Notes: a model not told the origin generated them from the sequence alone. Counted from the stretch's first letter, positions 52,001 through 60,516 are shown. The stretch is 64,000 nt of DNA from Lacticaseibacillus hulanensis (GCF_004010095.1 NZ_RRYD01000009.1:30115-94114), one strand, 5' to 3'. Program-made: numbers and translations.

Positions 52001-53909
52001 ATTTTGTGTTCATCAAGGATGACGTTGAGTCCTCGATAGGTGTGTAACCATCGAAAGCCTCTTTCTTTTCGGCATCATTAATCCAGTCGGTCGTGTTTTT
52101 GAAGCTAATTGGGTCACCTTCAATACCAACAATCGTTTGCGGTAAGCCAATCGCATCACCGGTGTCAGCATCCACGTAATTGATGTGCACTGCCACTTCG
52201 GTGGGACCAGCAAGCCGTTCCACATACGTCATGGTAACCTTGTCGCCTGTAGCAAAGTTCGCAATTAAGCCCGTCTGGTAGTTGAAGGAGGAGTCGGGTG
52301 TGGTCGGCCAAACCGGGCTGCCTTCGGAAACACCATCAAGAGCGGTAGTTGCTCCCACCGCGTTTCTTCCAACAAGCGCCACGCCAAACAATAGATAGTC
52401 ACCCTTGCCAATCAGATTGTTACCAAGACTGTAATTAGCGCCGCTGTATTCGTCAGAACCAACAACACCATGGGCAGTAGCGTAGGCGTACGTGCCCTCA
52501 CCAGGATCTAGGTACAGAGTAATTGCGCTAGGATTATCAGTCTTGCCATACTTATCGCTGGTAATGTACGCACCGCCCTTACCATCACCATGGATAGTCA
52601 CTTCGTCTCCCGCCACCCCCCTAATCGTGCCGCCCGTAATCGCGGTATCGAGGTGGGAACCAAGTACGATATTCTTTTTGGCATCCCCAGTATTAAGGAA
52701 TGTAACTGTGTGTTTAATTTCGCCGGCTGTTGTCAACTCAACTTGATCAGCAACCCAAATTCCATCGTCCGTTTTGAAGACCTTCGCCATTTTTGTAGGC
52801 TTTTCGTCTTTACCGACTTTGTTAGTATAGATTGTGGCTGTCGATGACTTCAGGATTTTTGCAGAATTAACCAAGGCACCGGCCGCGGCCGCGGTTTCCC
52901 CTGGCTTTGAACCATCGCTGACGTAGGGAACACCCGCTGCTTCTTTGTCCGTCATCATGTAGAACACAGACGTCTTAGTGCTACCACCACTGAACGCATA
53001 CGTATATTTCTTACCATCAATTGTCACGGTTGCTCCGTAAAGTCCGGACGCAATCGCGTCAGCTTCCGGAACGGCCTTCAATACAACATCTTTGCCATTG
53101 GTCGTCTTAATACTGATTGACGCATTAAAATCACTCTCGGCCCAATCCGTAGCTGGAAACAGCGAATTCAGATCGGTCATCGTCGTCGATTCTGGCGTTG
53201 TCGTCTGATCATTTTTGGCCGATTTTGTGGTTGGTGAACCTTTGCGCGTCGCATCATCACTGTCGGAATCAGCAGGTGCCAGCTGCGCATCCTGCTTATC
53301 ACTAGTTTTGTCCGCAGCAGCTGCATCAGCAGTCGCATTCTCCTCGGTCGTGGTCTCTGGAGCAGTCTTGGCCAACGCGTTCTCGGCAGCCGCCTTAGTT
53401 TCATCTTCTACTTGCGGTGCAGCGGCGGCCGAACTAGTGTCAGCTGCTATTGATTCATGCAGATTCGTAGTCGTTTCCGCAGTTGCCGCTTTGTCAGCTT
53501 CCTCAACATCATTTGTCTTATCACTATCAGCGGCAACGTCCGCGCTCGCCGTCGCCTCAGTCGGTGTCATTGCGCTCAAATCCTGTCCCGCCTGCGCCAG
53601 ATCTTTGTCAGAGTCTGCCGTTGGTGTGACCGGTTGTGCTGCATCTTCACTGGCGGTATCAGTTTTCACACTGGACTGTAGTGGAACCACCTTGTCCGTG
53701 TTAACCGCAACCCCAGTTTGCGCGGTGTCGACATCACTTGTCTCAGCATCGGTGCTGGCAAAAACTTTGTTGTTGCCGCCCAGGAATGCCGTTCCCATTC
53801 CGATGAACATGATGCCCGCAACGACCCATTGCTTCCCCGACTTGTACATTTTGTACCGACGCTTGAGCTCTGAAGTTGCGTGCAATTTGTGGCGTTGTTT
53901 CTTATCCAT
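48987..53909 (-). CDS. Giant surface adhesin, N-terminal part (ends at frameshift)
   Basis: This 1640-residue frame has a long N-terminal signal of the KxYKxGKxW type (RRYKMYKSGKQWVVAGIMF, cleavage after about residue 55). An Ala/Thr/Asp-rich low-complexity region follows (about 60-250). A large beta-rich, adhesin-like N-terminal domain comes next (about 250-590), then MucBP-like units (VAVHINYVDADTGDAIG, LNIKYLDADDGNKEL, VTYVDIDPAATPATKAE) with interspersed DHDE-containing modules. It stops at 48987 after TPSSKTDFADVAALT. The other frame continues the domain as LSGAGYTVVPATI. The ATG at 53909 has GGGAGG 7 nt upstream. As it stands the product would be secreted without a wall anchor. Restoring one base gives a protein of about 4136 residues. 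Confidence 0.88.
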   Translation of the reverse strand: MDKKQRHKLHATSELKRRYKMYKSGKQWVVAGIMFIGMGTAFLGGNNKVFASTDAETSDVDTAQTGVAVNTDKVVPLQSSVKTDTASEDAAQPVTPTADSDKDLAQAGQDLSAMTPTEATASADVAADSDKTNDVEEADKAATAETTTNLHESIAADTSSAAAAPQVEDETKAAAENALAKTAPETTTEENATADAAAADKTSDKQDAQLAPADSDSDDATRKGSPTTKSAKNDQTTTPESTTMTDLNSLFPATDWAESDFNASISIKTTNGKDVVLKAVPEADAIASGLYGATVTIDGKKYTYAFSGGSTKTSVFYMMTDKEAAGVPYVSDGSKPGETAAAAGALVNSAKILKSSTATIYTNKVGKDEKPTKMAKVFKTDDGIWVADQVELTTAGEIKHTVTFLNTGDAKKNIVLGSHLDTAITGGTIRGVAGDEVTIHGDGKGGAYITSDKYGKTDNPSAITLYLDPGEGTYAYATAHGVVGSDEYSGANYSLGNNLIGKGDYLLFGVALVGRNAVGATTALDGVSEGSPVWPTTPDSSFNYQTGLIANFATGDKVTMTYVERLAGPTEVAVHINYVDADTGDAIGLPQTIVGIEGDPISFKNTTDWINDAEKKEAFDGYTPIEDSTSSLMNTKFVKGMAAEYTVKLAKRVVTQETTTVSQQVTYTTDGQDPVTETIGSPVTLYRAKITAADKSVSYTPWTTDEAAAKAAETAPKTTGTTIDALTQEQIDAKKPANHDATVTSTKVPGQADLTGADANKVVTITSDMLANLTADQLKAGITVTRTVNYANQAATLNIKYLDADDGNKELTTLAATDTTTFHQGDQGHYQATLTGDLAKKYELAPDSQQSRLDYDFSSTDTATVSVLLKHKIVTTEAPSDEADPNYDVTHKTATVKVLLDTSKLTDSEKAAAQKIADAAKATGDTGKIADNMFGDAQEVYTYKRNISTDMATGKTTYGVWTQDHDEDPFTSFDWDSATFVPVIGYDINPNDGKMIAASSKVTFKSDKETFEGVMGGGTDNATTLWNHVKNEPEDTDTVWTTTYAYAPKTLTATVKYVDTATGKEVANSAGQASGQINTSVDYTLAMPDGYELATGDGVSNPTITDGKIKITITADTTDDVTINVKKAVRTLQVTYVDIDPAATPATKAEVAQLSGTVEMAVGDKGPFVPTLSEKLANKFSVNIASSSLDYDFTDANTKQASVTVNLLHKLVTKTAPTDKADSDYALTHMVATITVLLDKSALNEQQIAEGEAIDKNPDYKIRRSFHDQSEKFTYMRSFTTDMATGAKRYGHWQNDHDEEIPTEDHPLEYQFNWFGEDFAAITGFKIVPYEGYNPNDSILDFVSKTGDTFTGSISETLGGRDGSHVLWTYIRESLDKETDPLKLKTTWTAKFTYVPLEQTATVTYKEDGQTKPLKVDSVKGNTNEVKDYTVALPDGYQLDADATNPTIKDGKIGITMAADDSDNQTIYLERKKAELIVNYVDVDPHATDATKAEIDTLDTTIAKNFGEKGAYSASLQNLASKYQIQKAAGENYDFTDPDNLTSTVTVNVLHKTQTPAVPDKGQPGYDETHKTLTLNVAVDNTAVDAANKANAKLVDAAKGSQSFDFERQVTIDAATGLAVDFGEWTPSSKTDFADVAALT

Positions 53910-54624
53910 ATTAGCGCCTCCCAAATAATGAATGCATTTTTTAAATAACCATTACACCTATATATTAAGGGGTAATACCCAATGGAAATATTCAAAAGTT
54001 GAAAAGTAATTTAATATTTTTGAACGTTAAGGTTAGTCCTATATAATCGTTATTATAATTTGGAAGGTTACCTACTTGTTATGGGTTTAAATCCTAAAAC
54101 GGACCAATTATTTGTTGCTTTTTTGCCACTTTTCACCGGGAAAAGTCCCGATTAGCCCCATTTGTCGACGGTTAAAACGAATGCAGCAAGGTTACTAAGT
54201 TATTGTTTACTGTTCCATTAGATTTTACATCGGACTCAATTTTGATTAATCCCCGTTAAATTGCGCCGATTCAGGCCAATTACATGGATTTTTTTATATT
54301 TACTGGCCGCCAACTTGGGACCTTGAATGACCACCTTTATGCACTTTTGCTCTAACTATCCAGGTGATAAATTTAGCTTAAAGTAACGTTTTACGTATCA
54401 TAATTTTCCTCGCTCTCAGCATTTATACTGACCAACACTCCCCTTCGACTAGCGCCTGTGACCACAATAATTCCCCGCCAAATCAGCATTCGGAACGATA
54501 CATGGCCTTACCCAAGACCAAGTACCCCGCCACCAACTTGAATAAAAAATAGAGTTGACCGTCACGCCAATGCGCTTACGACCAACTCTATCGACCAAAA
54601 AATCCGCGCAATGGCGGATTTTGG
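53910..54624. other. Long intergenic region upstream of the adhesin gene
   Basis: This 715-bp A+T-rich non-coding region contains the adhesin promoter area (A+T-rich from 53930 to 54060). It includes a perfect palindrome GGGTAATACCC near 53972 that could be an operator. Near its other end lie two hairpins: 54552-54590 (AGAGTTG/CAACTCT) and the trmD terminator. No supportable gene is seen. Confidence 0.5.
54597..54622 (-). terminator. Terminator of rimM-trmD
   Basis: The minus strand has AAAATCCGC, a 6-nt loop and GCGGATTTTTT, directly after the trmD stop. Confidence 0.82.
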
Positions 54625-55410
54625 TTAATCATCATTTTTCTTTGCTTGGAGCCTTGCCTCGGCAACCTTGGCGTTTTCTTCACCAATCACTTCGCGCAGC
54701 AGCTTCTTGCCTAACTTGTCCAGCTCAACGTGTTCAAGCAAGTCTGGCCGGCGCAGGTAGGTGCGGCGCAGGCTTTCCTTCAGCCGCCATTCATTAATCA
54801 GCTTATGGTTCCCGTTTTGGAGCACGAACGGCACGTCCATGCCGCGGTAACTCGCCGGGCGCGTATACTGGGGGTATTCCAGTAGCCCGTTTTGAAAGCT
54901 GTCCGTCTCGGGTGATTCGGAGTTGCCCAGCACCCCCGGCAGCAGCCGCGCCGTGGCGTCAATCATCGCCATCGACGCTATTTCGCCACCGGTCAAAACA
55001 AAATCACCAAGCGAAAATTCGTCGGTCACCAGTGTGCGAATCCGTTCGTCATAGCCTTCGTAATGGCCACAGATGAACACAAGGTGCTCCTCGTGGGCCA
55101 GCTCATCAGCCGCGGCCTGGTCGAACTTGCGCCCGGCCGGGTCGAGCAGAATCACCCGCTTGTGCGCCTGGGTCTCCGGATTTTTGGCGTTAATATCATC
55201 CATCGCCTCAAATAGTGGCTCGGGCTTCAGCAGCATCCCCGCCCCGCCACCATACGGCGTGTCGTCCACGTGCTGGTGCCGGTCATGGGTGTACTGGCGA
55301 AAGTCGATTAGGTTCAGATCCAGCAGTCCGTCCTCCGTGGCCTTGCCAATGAGGGATTGCTGCAGGGGGGCAAACATATCAGGAAACAGCGTTAATACAT
55401 CAATCTTCAT
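54625..55410 (-). CDS. trmD: tRNA (guanine-N1-)-methyltransferase TrmD
   Basis: This 261-residue SPOUT methyltransferase forms m1G37 in tRNA. Family motifs are [13 protein letters not shown] at the start, [41 protein letters not shown] with the SAM-binding knot, and [21 protein letters not shown], which starts near residue 168. The start at 55410 overlaps the rimM end by 11 nt and matches the family N-terminus. The operon order rimM-trmD is standard; rplS, which often follows, is not here. Confidence 0.97.
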   Translation of the reverse strand: MKIDVLTLFPDMFAPLQQSLIGKATEDGLLDLNLIDFRQYTHDRHQHVDDTPYGGGAGMLLKPEPLFEAMDDINAKNPETQAHKRVILLDPAGRKFDQAAADELAHEEHLVFICGHYEGYDERIRTLVTDEFSLGDFVLTGGEIASMAMIDATARLLPGVLGNSESPETDSFQNGLLEYPQYTRPASYRGMDVPFVLQNGNHKLINEWRLKESLRRTYLRRPDLLEHVELDKLGKKLLREVIGEENAKVAEARLQAKKNDD

Positions 55411-55924
55411 CTGGATCCAGCCCTTCAGGAATATCCACGACGGCAGTCTTGTCGGCAACATTCACCGTCAGCACAACACTCTTGATGAATGGCAAAAGCA
55501 GGTCGTGCTTGCCGCGACGCTTAACCACCCACACGTCGTTCGGCCCAAGTTCCATGATGTCCTTCACCTGACCGACTTCGGTGCCATCGGTCGTCTTGAT
55601 GGTCATGCCGATGATGTCCTTGTAGAAGAACTCGTCCTCTTGCAGCGGTACCTGCTCAGTTGTTGCTGCATCCACCGCCAGCTCGAAGCCCTTGAATGGG
55701 AGCACGTCGTTGATGTTGCCGAAGCCTTCAAACGTGAGGAGCGTGAAGTCCTTGTGCTTGCGGCTACTTGCGACCGTCACCGTCTTCACCGGGTTAGTGA
55801 GCACAAAGAGCTGTGCCCCCTTCTTGAAGCGTGCTTCTGGAAAGTCCGTTGCGGCAATCACCCGGACCTCACCGCGAATACCGTGTGTGTTTACTATTTT
55901 GCCAACGCGAAAATATTCAGGCAA
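55400..55924 (-). CDS. rimM: Ribosome maturation factor RimM
   Basis: This 174-residue protein has the N-terminal RimM barrel ([19 protein letters not shown]) and a C-terminal PRC-barrel ([21 protein letters not shown] and [17 protein letters not shown]). RimM assists 30S assembly through ribosomal protein S19. Two in-frame TTG codons exist. The one at 55924 is 8 nt from GGAGG and preferred; the one at 55930 is too close to it. It is translationally coupled to trmD. Confidence 0.95.
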   Translation of the reverse strand: MPEYFRVGKIVNTHGIRGEVRVIAATDFPEARFKKGAQLFVLTNPVKTVTVASSRKHKDFTLLTFEGFGNINDVLPFKGFELAVDAATTEQVPLQEDEFFYKDIIGMTIKTTDGTEVGQVKDIMELGPNDVWVVKRRGKHDLLLPFIKSVVLTVNVADKTAVVDIPEGLDPDED

Positions 55925-55971
55925 AGTCAATTCCTCCGTAGTCTACATATTCAATGAATCAATTATACCGA

Positions 55972-56007
55972 AAAAAAGGTGGGAAGCGAAATTTTTCGCT
56001 TCCCACC
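55972..56007 (-). terminator. Terminator of the stand-alone EAL gene
   Basis: The stem GGTGGGAAGCGAAA/TTTCGCTTCCCACC is followed on minus by eight T residues. Confidence 0.9.
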
Positions 56008-56020
56008 AGGAATAATTGCT

Positions 56021-56734
56021 TTAACCCACGTTTTGCCCCAGGGTTGAATAACTGAAATCCCCCGGAACCGGTAGCGCGTGGGGCGTACCGTAATAGTAAC
56101 CTTGAACAATATCGGGGCGGAACTGATCAATTAAGCTGACGTCACCCGAGGTCTCGACCCCTTCCAGAGCCAGCACCTTGCCCGTCGTGTGCGCCTTGCT
56201 CTTCCAGGCAGCGACCTGCTGCCCGATTTCAGCGTAGGTAAGCACATCGCGGACGTTTTGCAGCGCGTACTTGTACTCATCCACGAACGGATTGAGCAAA
56301 TCCACCAGCTCGAGTTGGTTAAAACCGGTGCCCACATCATCCAGGCACACTGAAATGCCCAAATCGGCGAACCCGCGCGCCGCGTTCCTTAGCTCTTCGG
56401 GCAGCACCGCAGCGTAACCCTGACCGAGCCGCTCTGTCAATTCAACCACAACTCGCTGTTTGAATAGCCGCTGAACGTTCGGGAGCAGCACCCGGTATTC
56501 GGGATCGACGAACTGACGCTGGTCCAGGTTGAAAGATACAATATCCAAATCCATCGGCAACGAATCAATTGTTTCCACCAGCAAGCTCGTCACCTGATGC
56601 GCAGACATCTTGCTGAAGTCCTCGGGCAGTCGCCACTTGCCGTCAAGTCCGCTGCGCTCGCGTAAGAATAATTCATAGCCCATGATGCGGCCAGTTTTTG
56701 GTTCGAATTTCTGTTGTCCCCAGAATCTAATCAT
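56021..56734 (-). CDS. Stand-alone EAL-domain protein (c-di-GMP phosphodiesterase candidate)
   Basis: This 237-residue cytoplasmic protein consists of one EAL domain and has no sensor or membrane part. Most catalytic positions are kept: Glu21 in GYELFLRE, Asn in SFNLDQRQF, Glu in VVELTERLG, the DD pair in CLDDVGTGFNQLE, Lys in DEYKYALQ, Glu in ALEGVET and Gln in IVQGYYYG. Hydrolysis of c-di-GMP to pGpG is thus plausible. GAGGGG is 8 nt before the ATG. It is monocistronic between khpA-rpsP and rimM-trmD. It shares the unusual YALQN/FAMQN sequence at the Lys motif with the GGDEF-EAL protein at 36450-38270. Confidence 0.88.
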   Translation of the reverse strand: MIRFWGQQKFEPKTGRIMGYELFLRERSGLDGKWRLPEDFSKMSAHQVTSLLVETIDSLPMDLDIVSFNLDQRQFVDPEYRVLLPNVQRLFKQRVVVELTERLGQGYAAVLPEELRNAARGFADLGISVCLDDVGTGFNQLELVDLLNPFVDEYKYALQNVRDVLTYAEIGQQVAAWKSKAHTTGKVLALEGVETSGDVSLIDQFRPDIVQGYYYGTPHALPVPGDFSYSTLGQNVG

Positions 56735-57163
56735 AGTATACGCCCCTCGCCATGGAGGTCACTTCGGTTGTTAACCATGTGCCCCACTTTTCTCGATGTG
56801 AAAAGGTTACCATGTAATTTTCAAAATTGGTACCACGGGTTGAAACAATAACGTAATGCGCAGTTATTTTGTCCCAGGCTTTTACGTCACAAAAGGAATA
56901 TTATGCTGGTACATAAGTTTTATATGTCAGGTATTTAACTAAACCGCTTTACATTAAAAAACCGTAACAAAGGCTTTCAATAACGTGCAAGAATTCGGAT
57001 TCAAGTCGAAACCCACTGATATTAGTTTATTCTAATAAAACAAAATAACCCCGTCTTAGATTGCATGGTCAGCTGTCGCAGCTATTTGAGGCAACCATTA
57101 CTTCTGCCTAGCCAAAAATGACCACAAAAAAAGCCCCCACCTAAGTGAGGACTACCATTCGGT
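56735..57163. other. Intergenic region between the EAL gene and khpA
   Basis: This is 429 bp, A+T-rich and non-coding. It holds the EAL gene promoter (not placed) and the khpA terminator at its far end. Confidence 0.5.
57126..57150 (-). terminator. Terminator of rpsP-khpA
   Basis: The minus strand has CCTCAC, TTA and GTGGGG (one G-U), then C and seven T residues, 14 nt past the khpA stop. Confidence 0.75.
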
Positions 57164-57409
57164 TTAATTCTTGACGATGTTGAGCCGCACACGCTTGGTG
57201 TATGGTGACTTAACCCCATAAACAACGGCGCATAAGGCTTGTGCTACACGACCCTGATGTCCGATAACGATTCCGATATCATCGGGATCCACGGACAGGT
57301 CGAACACCTGGTACTCAGCAGTTTCGTGCTGGGTAACGGTCACCGCCTCCGGATGGTCGACGAGTGGCCGCACCAACGTTTCAACAAGTGGTACGATCGC
57401 AACCGTCAT
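57164..57409 (-). CDS. khpA: KH-domain RNA-binding protein KhpA (YlqC)
   Basis: This 81-residue protein is essentially one type II KH domain. Its GxxG loop is GHQG in DDIGIVIGHQGRVAQAL, followed by VKSPYTKRVRLNIV. KhpA forms a complex with KhpB (Jag) and affects cell elongation and small-RNA regulation in streptococci and lactobacilli. It starts 2 nt after the rpsP stop, the conserved arrangement between rpsP and rimM-trmD. Confidence 0.94.
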   Translation of the reverse strand: MTVAIVPLVETLVRPLVDHPEAVTVTQHETAEYQVFDLSVDPDDIGIVIGHQGRVAQALCAVVYGVKSPYTKRVRLNIVKN

Positions 57410-57411
57410 GA

Positions 57412-57684
57412 TTACTTACTGTAACGAGCTTCGTGGTACTTCTGCATGATGCCTTCGTTAGAGAGCAAGGTCCGAACGGTGTCGGATGGCTGTGCGCCCT
57501 TTTGAAGCCATGCAAGCGTTGCTTCGTCATCCAGCTTTACGGTAGCTGGGTCGGTAAGTGGTGAGTAGTAGCCGAGCTGTTCGATGAACCGGCCGTCACG
57601 AGGTGAACGGCTGTCAGCAACAACAACGCGGTAGAATGGGTTCTTCTTGGAACCCATACGCTTCAAGCGAATCTTAACTGCCAT
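57412..57684 (-). CDS. rpsP: 30S ribosomal protein S16
   Basis: This 90-residue protein matches S16: [20 protein letters not shown] at the start, then [19 protein letters not shown]. It is needed for 30S assembly. The start at 57684 is set by AGGAGG about 9 nt upstream and by the invariant N-terminus; the longer frame upstream is spurious. It forms an operon with khpA. Confidence 0.98.
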   Translation of the reverse strand: MAVKIRLKRMGSKKNPFYRVVVADSRSPRDGRFIEQLGYYSPLTDPATVKLDDEATLAWLQKGAQPSDTVRTLLSNEGIMQKYHEARYSK

Positions 57685-57919
57685 GTGTAAATAGCCTCCT
57701 ATAATTCTTAACTTGTATAGAATACCAGAAGCCAGATAGAGTGTAAAGTGTTTTTTCTTTACAGCCGCAAATTCTTCCGCAAAAGGTGCCAAATTTGGCC
57801 AACTTGCAGTGCATTCGGCCCCCGATGCGCGGTATTGGCTGAATATCCCTAATTAAGCAGTTGTTGAAAACGCAAAGGTCCAGACACCCCCAATCGGATG
57901 TCTGGCCCGCCTGCTGCAG

Positions 57920-58453
57920 TTAAGCTGGCTGCAAGTCAGAATCTGGCTTGTCCGCCTGATCCTTGTTTTCGCTCTTCTTCGCCTCGGCCGCCTGCATCTC
58001 TTCCTCGGTGACCATGTCCTTAACCGTCATTTCAATAGAAGAAACGGTCAAGCCCGTCATATCCTTGACGTGCTTGCAGATTGCATCCGTCACCTGATCA
58101 AAAATTTCCGGTGCGGATTCGCCGTACTTCAAGGTCACGTCCAGCTTCACTGAAACCGTCTCGTCATCGTCAACTTCGACAGCCACGCCCTTGGTTGGGT
58201 CGTCGTTCTTGCGAAACTTGTCGGCAACGTTAGCAATGAGGCCGCCCTCAAGTGCATAGACCCCGTCGATTTCCGCGCTGGTCAGCCCCACAATCTTCGC
58301 CACCACATTGTCGTCAAAGCTGAGCTTCTTTTCGATGTCTTCCTTGTGGTCAGTGGTTTCGGGCTTGCCGGTCACTTCCGGGTGCCCCGTCAGATCTGGC
58401 TTGATGTTGTCGTGTTGCATGCCTAAATTGCTCATTTCTTCATTATTAACCAT
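57920..58453 (-). CDS. Asp23/Gls24 family envelope stress response protein
   Basis: This 177-residue protein has a central Asp23/DUF322 domain (about 45-150): LSFDDNVVAKIVGLTSAEIDGVY, then VKLDVTLKYGESAPEIFDQV and VSSIEMTVKDMV. Both ends are hydrophilic and charged. Asp23 in staphylococci is held at the membrane by AmaP and influences the cell-wall stress response. Gls24 is a stress and virulence factor in enterococci. AGGAGG is 8 nt before the ATG. It is the last gene of a five- or six-gene envelope operon. Confidence 0.92.
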   Translation of the reverse strand: MVNNEEMSNLGMQHDNIKPDLTGHPEVTGKPETTDHKEDIEKKLSFDDNVVAKIVGLTSAEIDGVYALEGGLIANVADKFRKNDDPTKGVAVEVDDDETVSVKLDVTLKYGESAPEIFDQVTDAICKHVKDMTGLTVSSIEMTVKDMVTEEEMQAAEAKKSENKDQADKPDSDLQPA

Positions 58454-58488
58454 TCATTCATCCTCCTATCTAGTCACTTCTCTAAACG

Positions 58489-58884
58489 CTAATTGCTGAC
58501 CGCGCGCCACTCACGCGTGGTGAGCACGTCCTGGATGTGGACGTTCAGCTCAACCAGGTGCAAGCCCGTCATTTGCCGGACCGCCTTACTAATGCGATCG
58601 CAGAGTTCATCGAACACGTCTTGGGCATTCGCATCGAAGGCCAAAATCAGGTTCATGTCGATTGCCACCTGCTTTTCACCAACTTCAGCGTTAATCCCCT
58701 TCATCGTGCGCTCGTCCTTGCCGAGGCTTTCGGCAATGCTATCGATGACATTGCCATCCATGCCCAAAATGCCGTCGACTTCCGCCGCACAAATCCGGGC
58801 AATCTTGGCCAAGACTTGATCTGAAAACGTCAATTGACTGCTTGCGCGCAGTTGCGCCACGTCATTACCTACTAATGTCTGCAT
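58489..58884 (-). CDS. Asp23/Gls24 family protein, second copy
   Basis: This 131-residue paralogue of the next gene is without the long tails. It contains LTFSDQVLAKIARICAAEVDGIL, AIDMNLILAFDANAQDVFDEL and VELNVHIQDVLT. The ATG at 58884 has GGGG 9 nt upstream. A GTG at 58893 is an alternative and overlaps the DUF2273 stop by 8 nt. Two Asp23 paralogues side by side suggest a hetero-oligomer, which is inference. Confidence 0.9.
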   Translation of the reverse strand: MQTLVGNDVAQLRASSQLTFSDQVLAKIARICAAEVDGILGMDGNVIDSIAESLGKDERTMKGINAEVGEKQVAIDMNLILAFDANAQDVFDELCDRISKAVRQMTGLHLVELNVHIQDVLTTREWRAVSN

Positions 58885-58885
58885 C

Positions 58886-59083
58886 TCATTCACCCCGCGT
58901 GATTACTTTCTTCCCCGACCGGAGCCACTGCCACAAGCTTTCCTTGTTTGGCAGCAGCCATTTTTCCAGCAGAAAACCGGCAGAGGCGAGCAGAATGATG
59001 AAGACTAGGCCCCAAAAGCCCCACTGGAGAATCGCCGCAGCAAGCAGACCGCCGGCGATTGCGCCCATCATGCCTAACCTCAT
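58886..59083 (-). CDS. DUF2273 small membrane protein
   Basis: This 65-residue protein has two hydrophobic helices (about 4-20 and 23-40) and a basic, Trp-containing tail (KESLWQWLRSGKK). It matches the DUF2273 proteins found between amaP and asp23 in Bacilli. It probably helps anchor Asp23 proteins to the membrane. It lies within the operon, 14 nt after amaP. Confidence 0.88.
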   Translation of the reverse strand: MRLGMMGAIAGGLLAAAILQWGFWGLVFIILLASAGFLLEKWLLPNKESLWQWLRSGKKVITRGE

Positions 59084-59097
59084 TACGGTTACCTCCT

Positions 59098-59637
59098 TTA
59101 TACGACCCGCGCGACAGACTTATCCATCTGCTTTTGCGGGATGATTTTAACCATTACCTGGGCAACATCAACGCCAAGCAACTCGCGAAGATGCGTTTTG
59201 ACCGTCGCTTCGATGGCCTTGCCCACATCAAGAGCCGCCGCGCTTGTTGTCAGCGCGGTTGTGACCTCGGCGCGCGCTACCTGCTTCTTGTGCATTTTCA
59301 CATCCACGTCCACACTCCGCACCGGATATTCCGCAGCGACAGCCTTGGCCACGCTGCTTTCGATTGCTCGCCGGGAAAGTTTAATACTCCCCCGGTCGTG
59401 CTTAATCACCAGTTGATCAGTTGTCGTGCGCCGCAGCACCGCGATTAGCAAAAGCACCAGGAAGGTCGCAAAAACAACCGCGGTCATGCCGAGCAGAATC
59501 CAGCGTGTGATCACCCAGTAATTATCGAGCCAGGTGTCAATTGGCACCACCGGCCACACGTACGCCGCAACCAGCAGCGCCTGGAGCAACCCGATAACGG
59601 CAACTAACCCCAACCCGAACTTAACTACACTGCGCAT
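59098..59637 (-). CDS. amaP: Alkaline shock response membrane anchor protein AmaP
   Basis: This 179-residue protein has two transmembrane helices (about 7-30 and 42-66). A cytoplasmic domain (about 75-179) resembles Asp23, with IKLSRRAIESSVAKAVAAEY and VDVDVKMHKKQ. AmaP recruits Asp23 to the membrane in S. aureus. Placement next to DUF2273 and two Asp23 genes supports the call. Confidence 0.92.
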   Translation of the reverse strand: MRSVVKFGLGLVAVIGLLQALLVAAYVWPVVPIDTWLDNYWVITRWILLGMTAVVFATFLVLLLIAVLRRTTTDQLVIKHDRGSIKLSRRAIESSVAKAVAAEYPVRSVDVDVKMHKKQVARAEVTTALTTSAAALDVGKAIEATVKTHLRELLGVDVAQVMVKIIPQKQMDKSVARVV

Positions 59638-59730
59638 CTAACCTCACCTTCTTTGAGCGACAGGAGGTAACTCCTCCCGCCGCTAGTCAAAATAAGGGGC
59701 GCGCTTTTCAACGTTACCCCCATTAAAGTT

Positions 59731-59871
59731 CTAACCATGTAGTTTCTTTTGCAGTTTGTCACCGACACCATCAATGCCACGTGCTGCCATCACAGTTCCT
59801 GCGACGAGCGCACCACCGACCACTAAGGTGCTGACAACCATGAATTTGAAAATTGACTTAATTGCATCCAT
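59731..59871 (-). CDS. Small membrane protein in the Asp23 operon
   Basis: This 46-residue protein (MDAKI-type start: MDAIKSIFKF) has one hydrophobic helix and a basic tail ending KLQKKLHG. GGCGGTGG is 7-14 nt before the ATG. It starts one base after the GlsB stop, so co-translation is very likely. I know no function; its position suggests a role with the Asp23/AmaP complex. Confidence 0.7.
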   Translation of the reverse strand: MDAIKSIFKFMVVSTLVVGGALVAGTVMAARGIDGVGDKLQKKLHG

Positions 59872-59872
59872 T

Positions 59873-60127
59873 TTAGTCCACCGCCCTTGAGCGTCCGGTG
59901 AAGAACGACACAATTGCTACTAAAATAACTGCCCCGATAATCGACGGAATGATTGCCATCCCGGCCAGTTGCGGTCCCCAAGAGCCGAAAATTGCTTGAC
60001 CAATGGCGGAACCGACTAAACCTGCAACAATGTTTGCAATCCATCCCATCGATTGGCCCTTACTGGTAATCGCCCCAGCGATTGCACCAATAATTGCCCC
60101 AACAATGATTGACCATAAAATGTGCAT
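59873..60127 (-). CDS. GlsB/YeaQ/YmgE family membrane protein (transglycosylase-associated)
   Basis: This 84-residue protein has three glycine-rich helices with the family pattern IIVGAIIGAIAGAI, WIANIVAGLVGSAIGQAIFG and AILVAIV-like end. GlsB-type proteins accompany Gls24 in stress operons of enterococci. It is the first gene of the operon, with an AGGAGG site 6 nt before the ATG at 60127. Confidence 0.92.
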   Translation of the reverse strand: MHILWSIIVGAIIGAIAGAITSKGQSMGWIANIVAGLVGSAIGQAIFGSWGPQLAGMAIIPSIIGAVILVAIVSFFTGRSRAVD

Positions 60128-60516
60128 GTTAGTTCCTCCTTTTGTGAAATTGACAAAATCCAAGCGTACAAGATCCCGACGGGCGCCCGAGCCACCATAT
60201 CAGTATTCATCAAGGTTGAGCTCCGGGCCGGGAAACCGCCACTTGCGGCGCAACAAGTGGTGCGGTGGGCCACCATTTATAAATATATTGATGGCGTTTT
60301 CCCTACATTTAGCGTAGCATGTTGCCTTGCTCAGTTGCAAACGTTTACTAAAAAAATAATCGTGTCCTTTAGATATTTTTAATTGCTGATTATTAATCCA
60401 TCTATAGTGGTCGGCACACGTTATTGAATAGCTGCCAGTCTATGCGCTAAATAACCAGCCACGGTTGTTGCAGGTGCACGCAAATGGCCGCACGCACTGC
60501 TGCGAGTCGCCAACAA
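60128..60516. other. Intergenic region with Asp23-operon promoter and cre-like site
   Basis: This 389-bp non-coding region holds the promoter area of the minus-strand envelope operon, A+T-rich around 60280-60300. A cre-like sequence lies at 60336-60349. No gene is seen. Confidence 0.5.
60336..60349. promoter_or_regulatory. cre-like site upstream of the Asp23/GlsB operon
   Basis: TGCAAACGTTTACT resembles the CcpA target consensus (TGWAANCGNTNWCA) with about two mismatches and keeps the central CG symmetry. It lies about 210 bp upstream of the first gene, so a role is uncertain. Confidence 0.4.
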
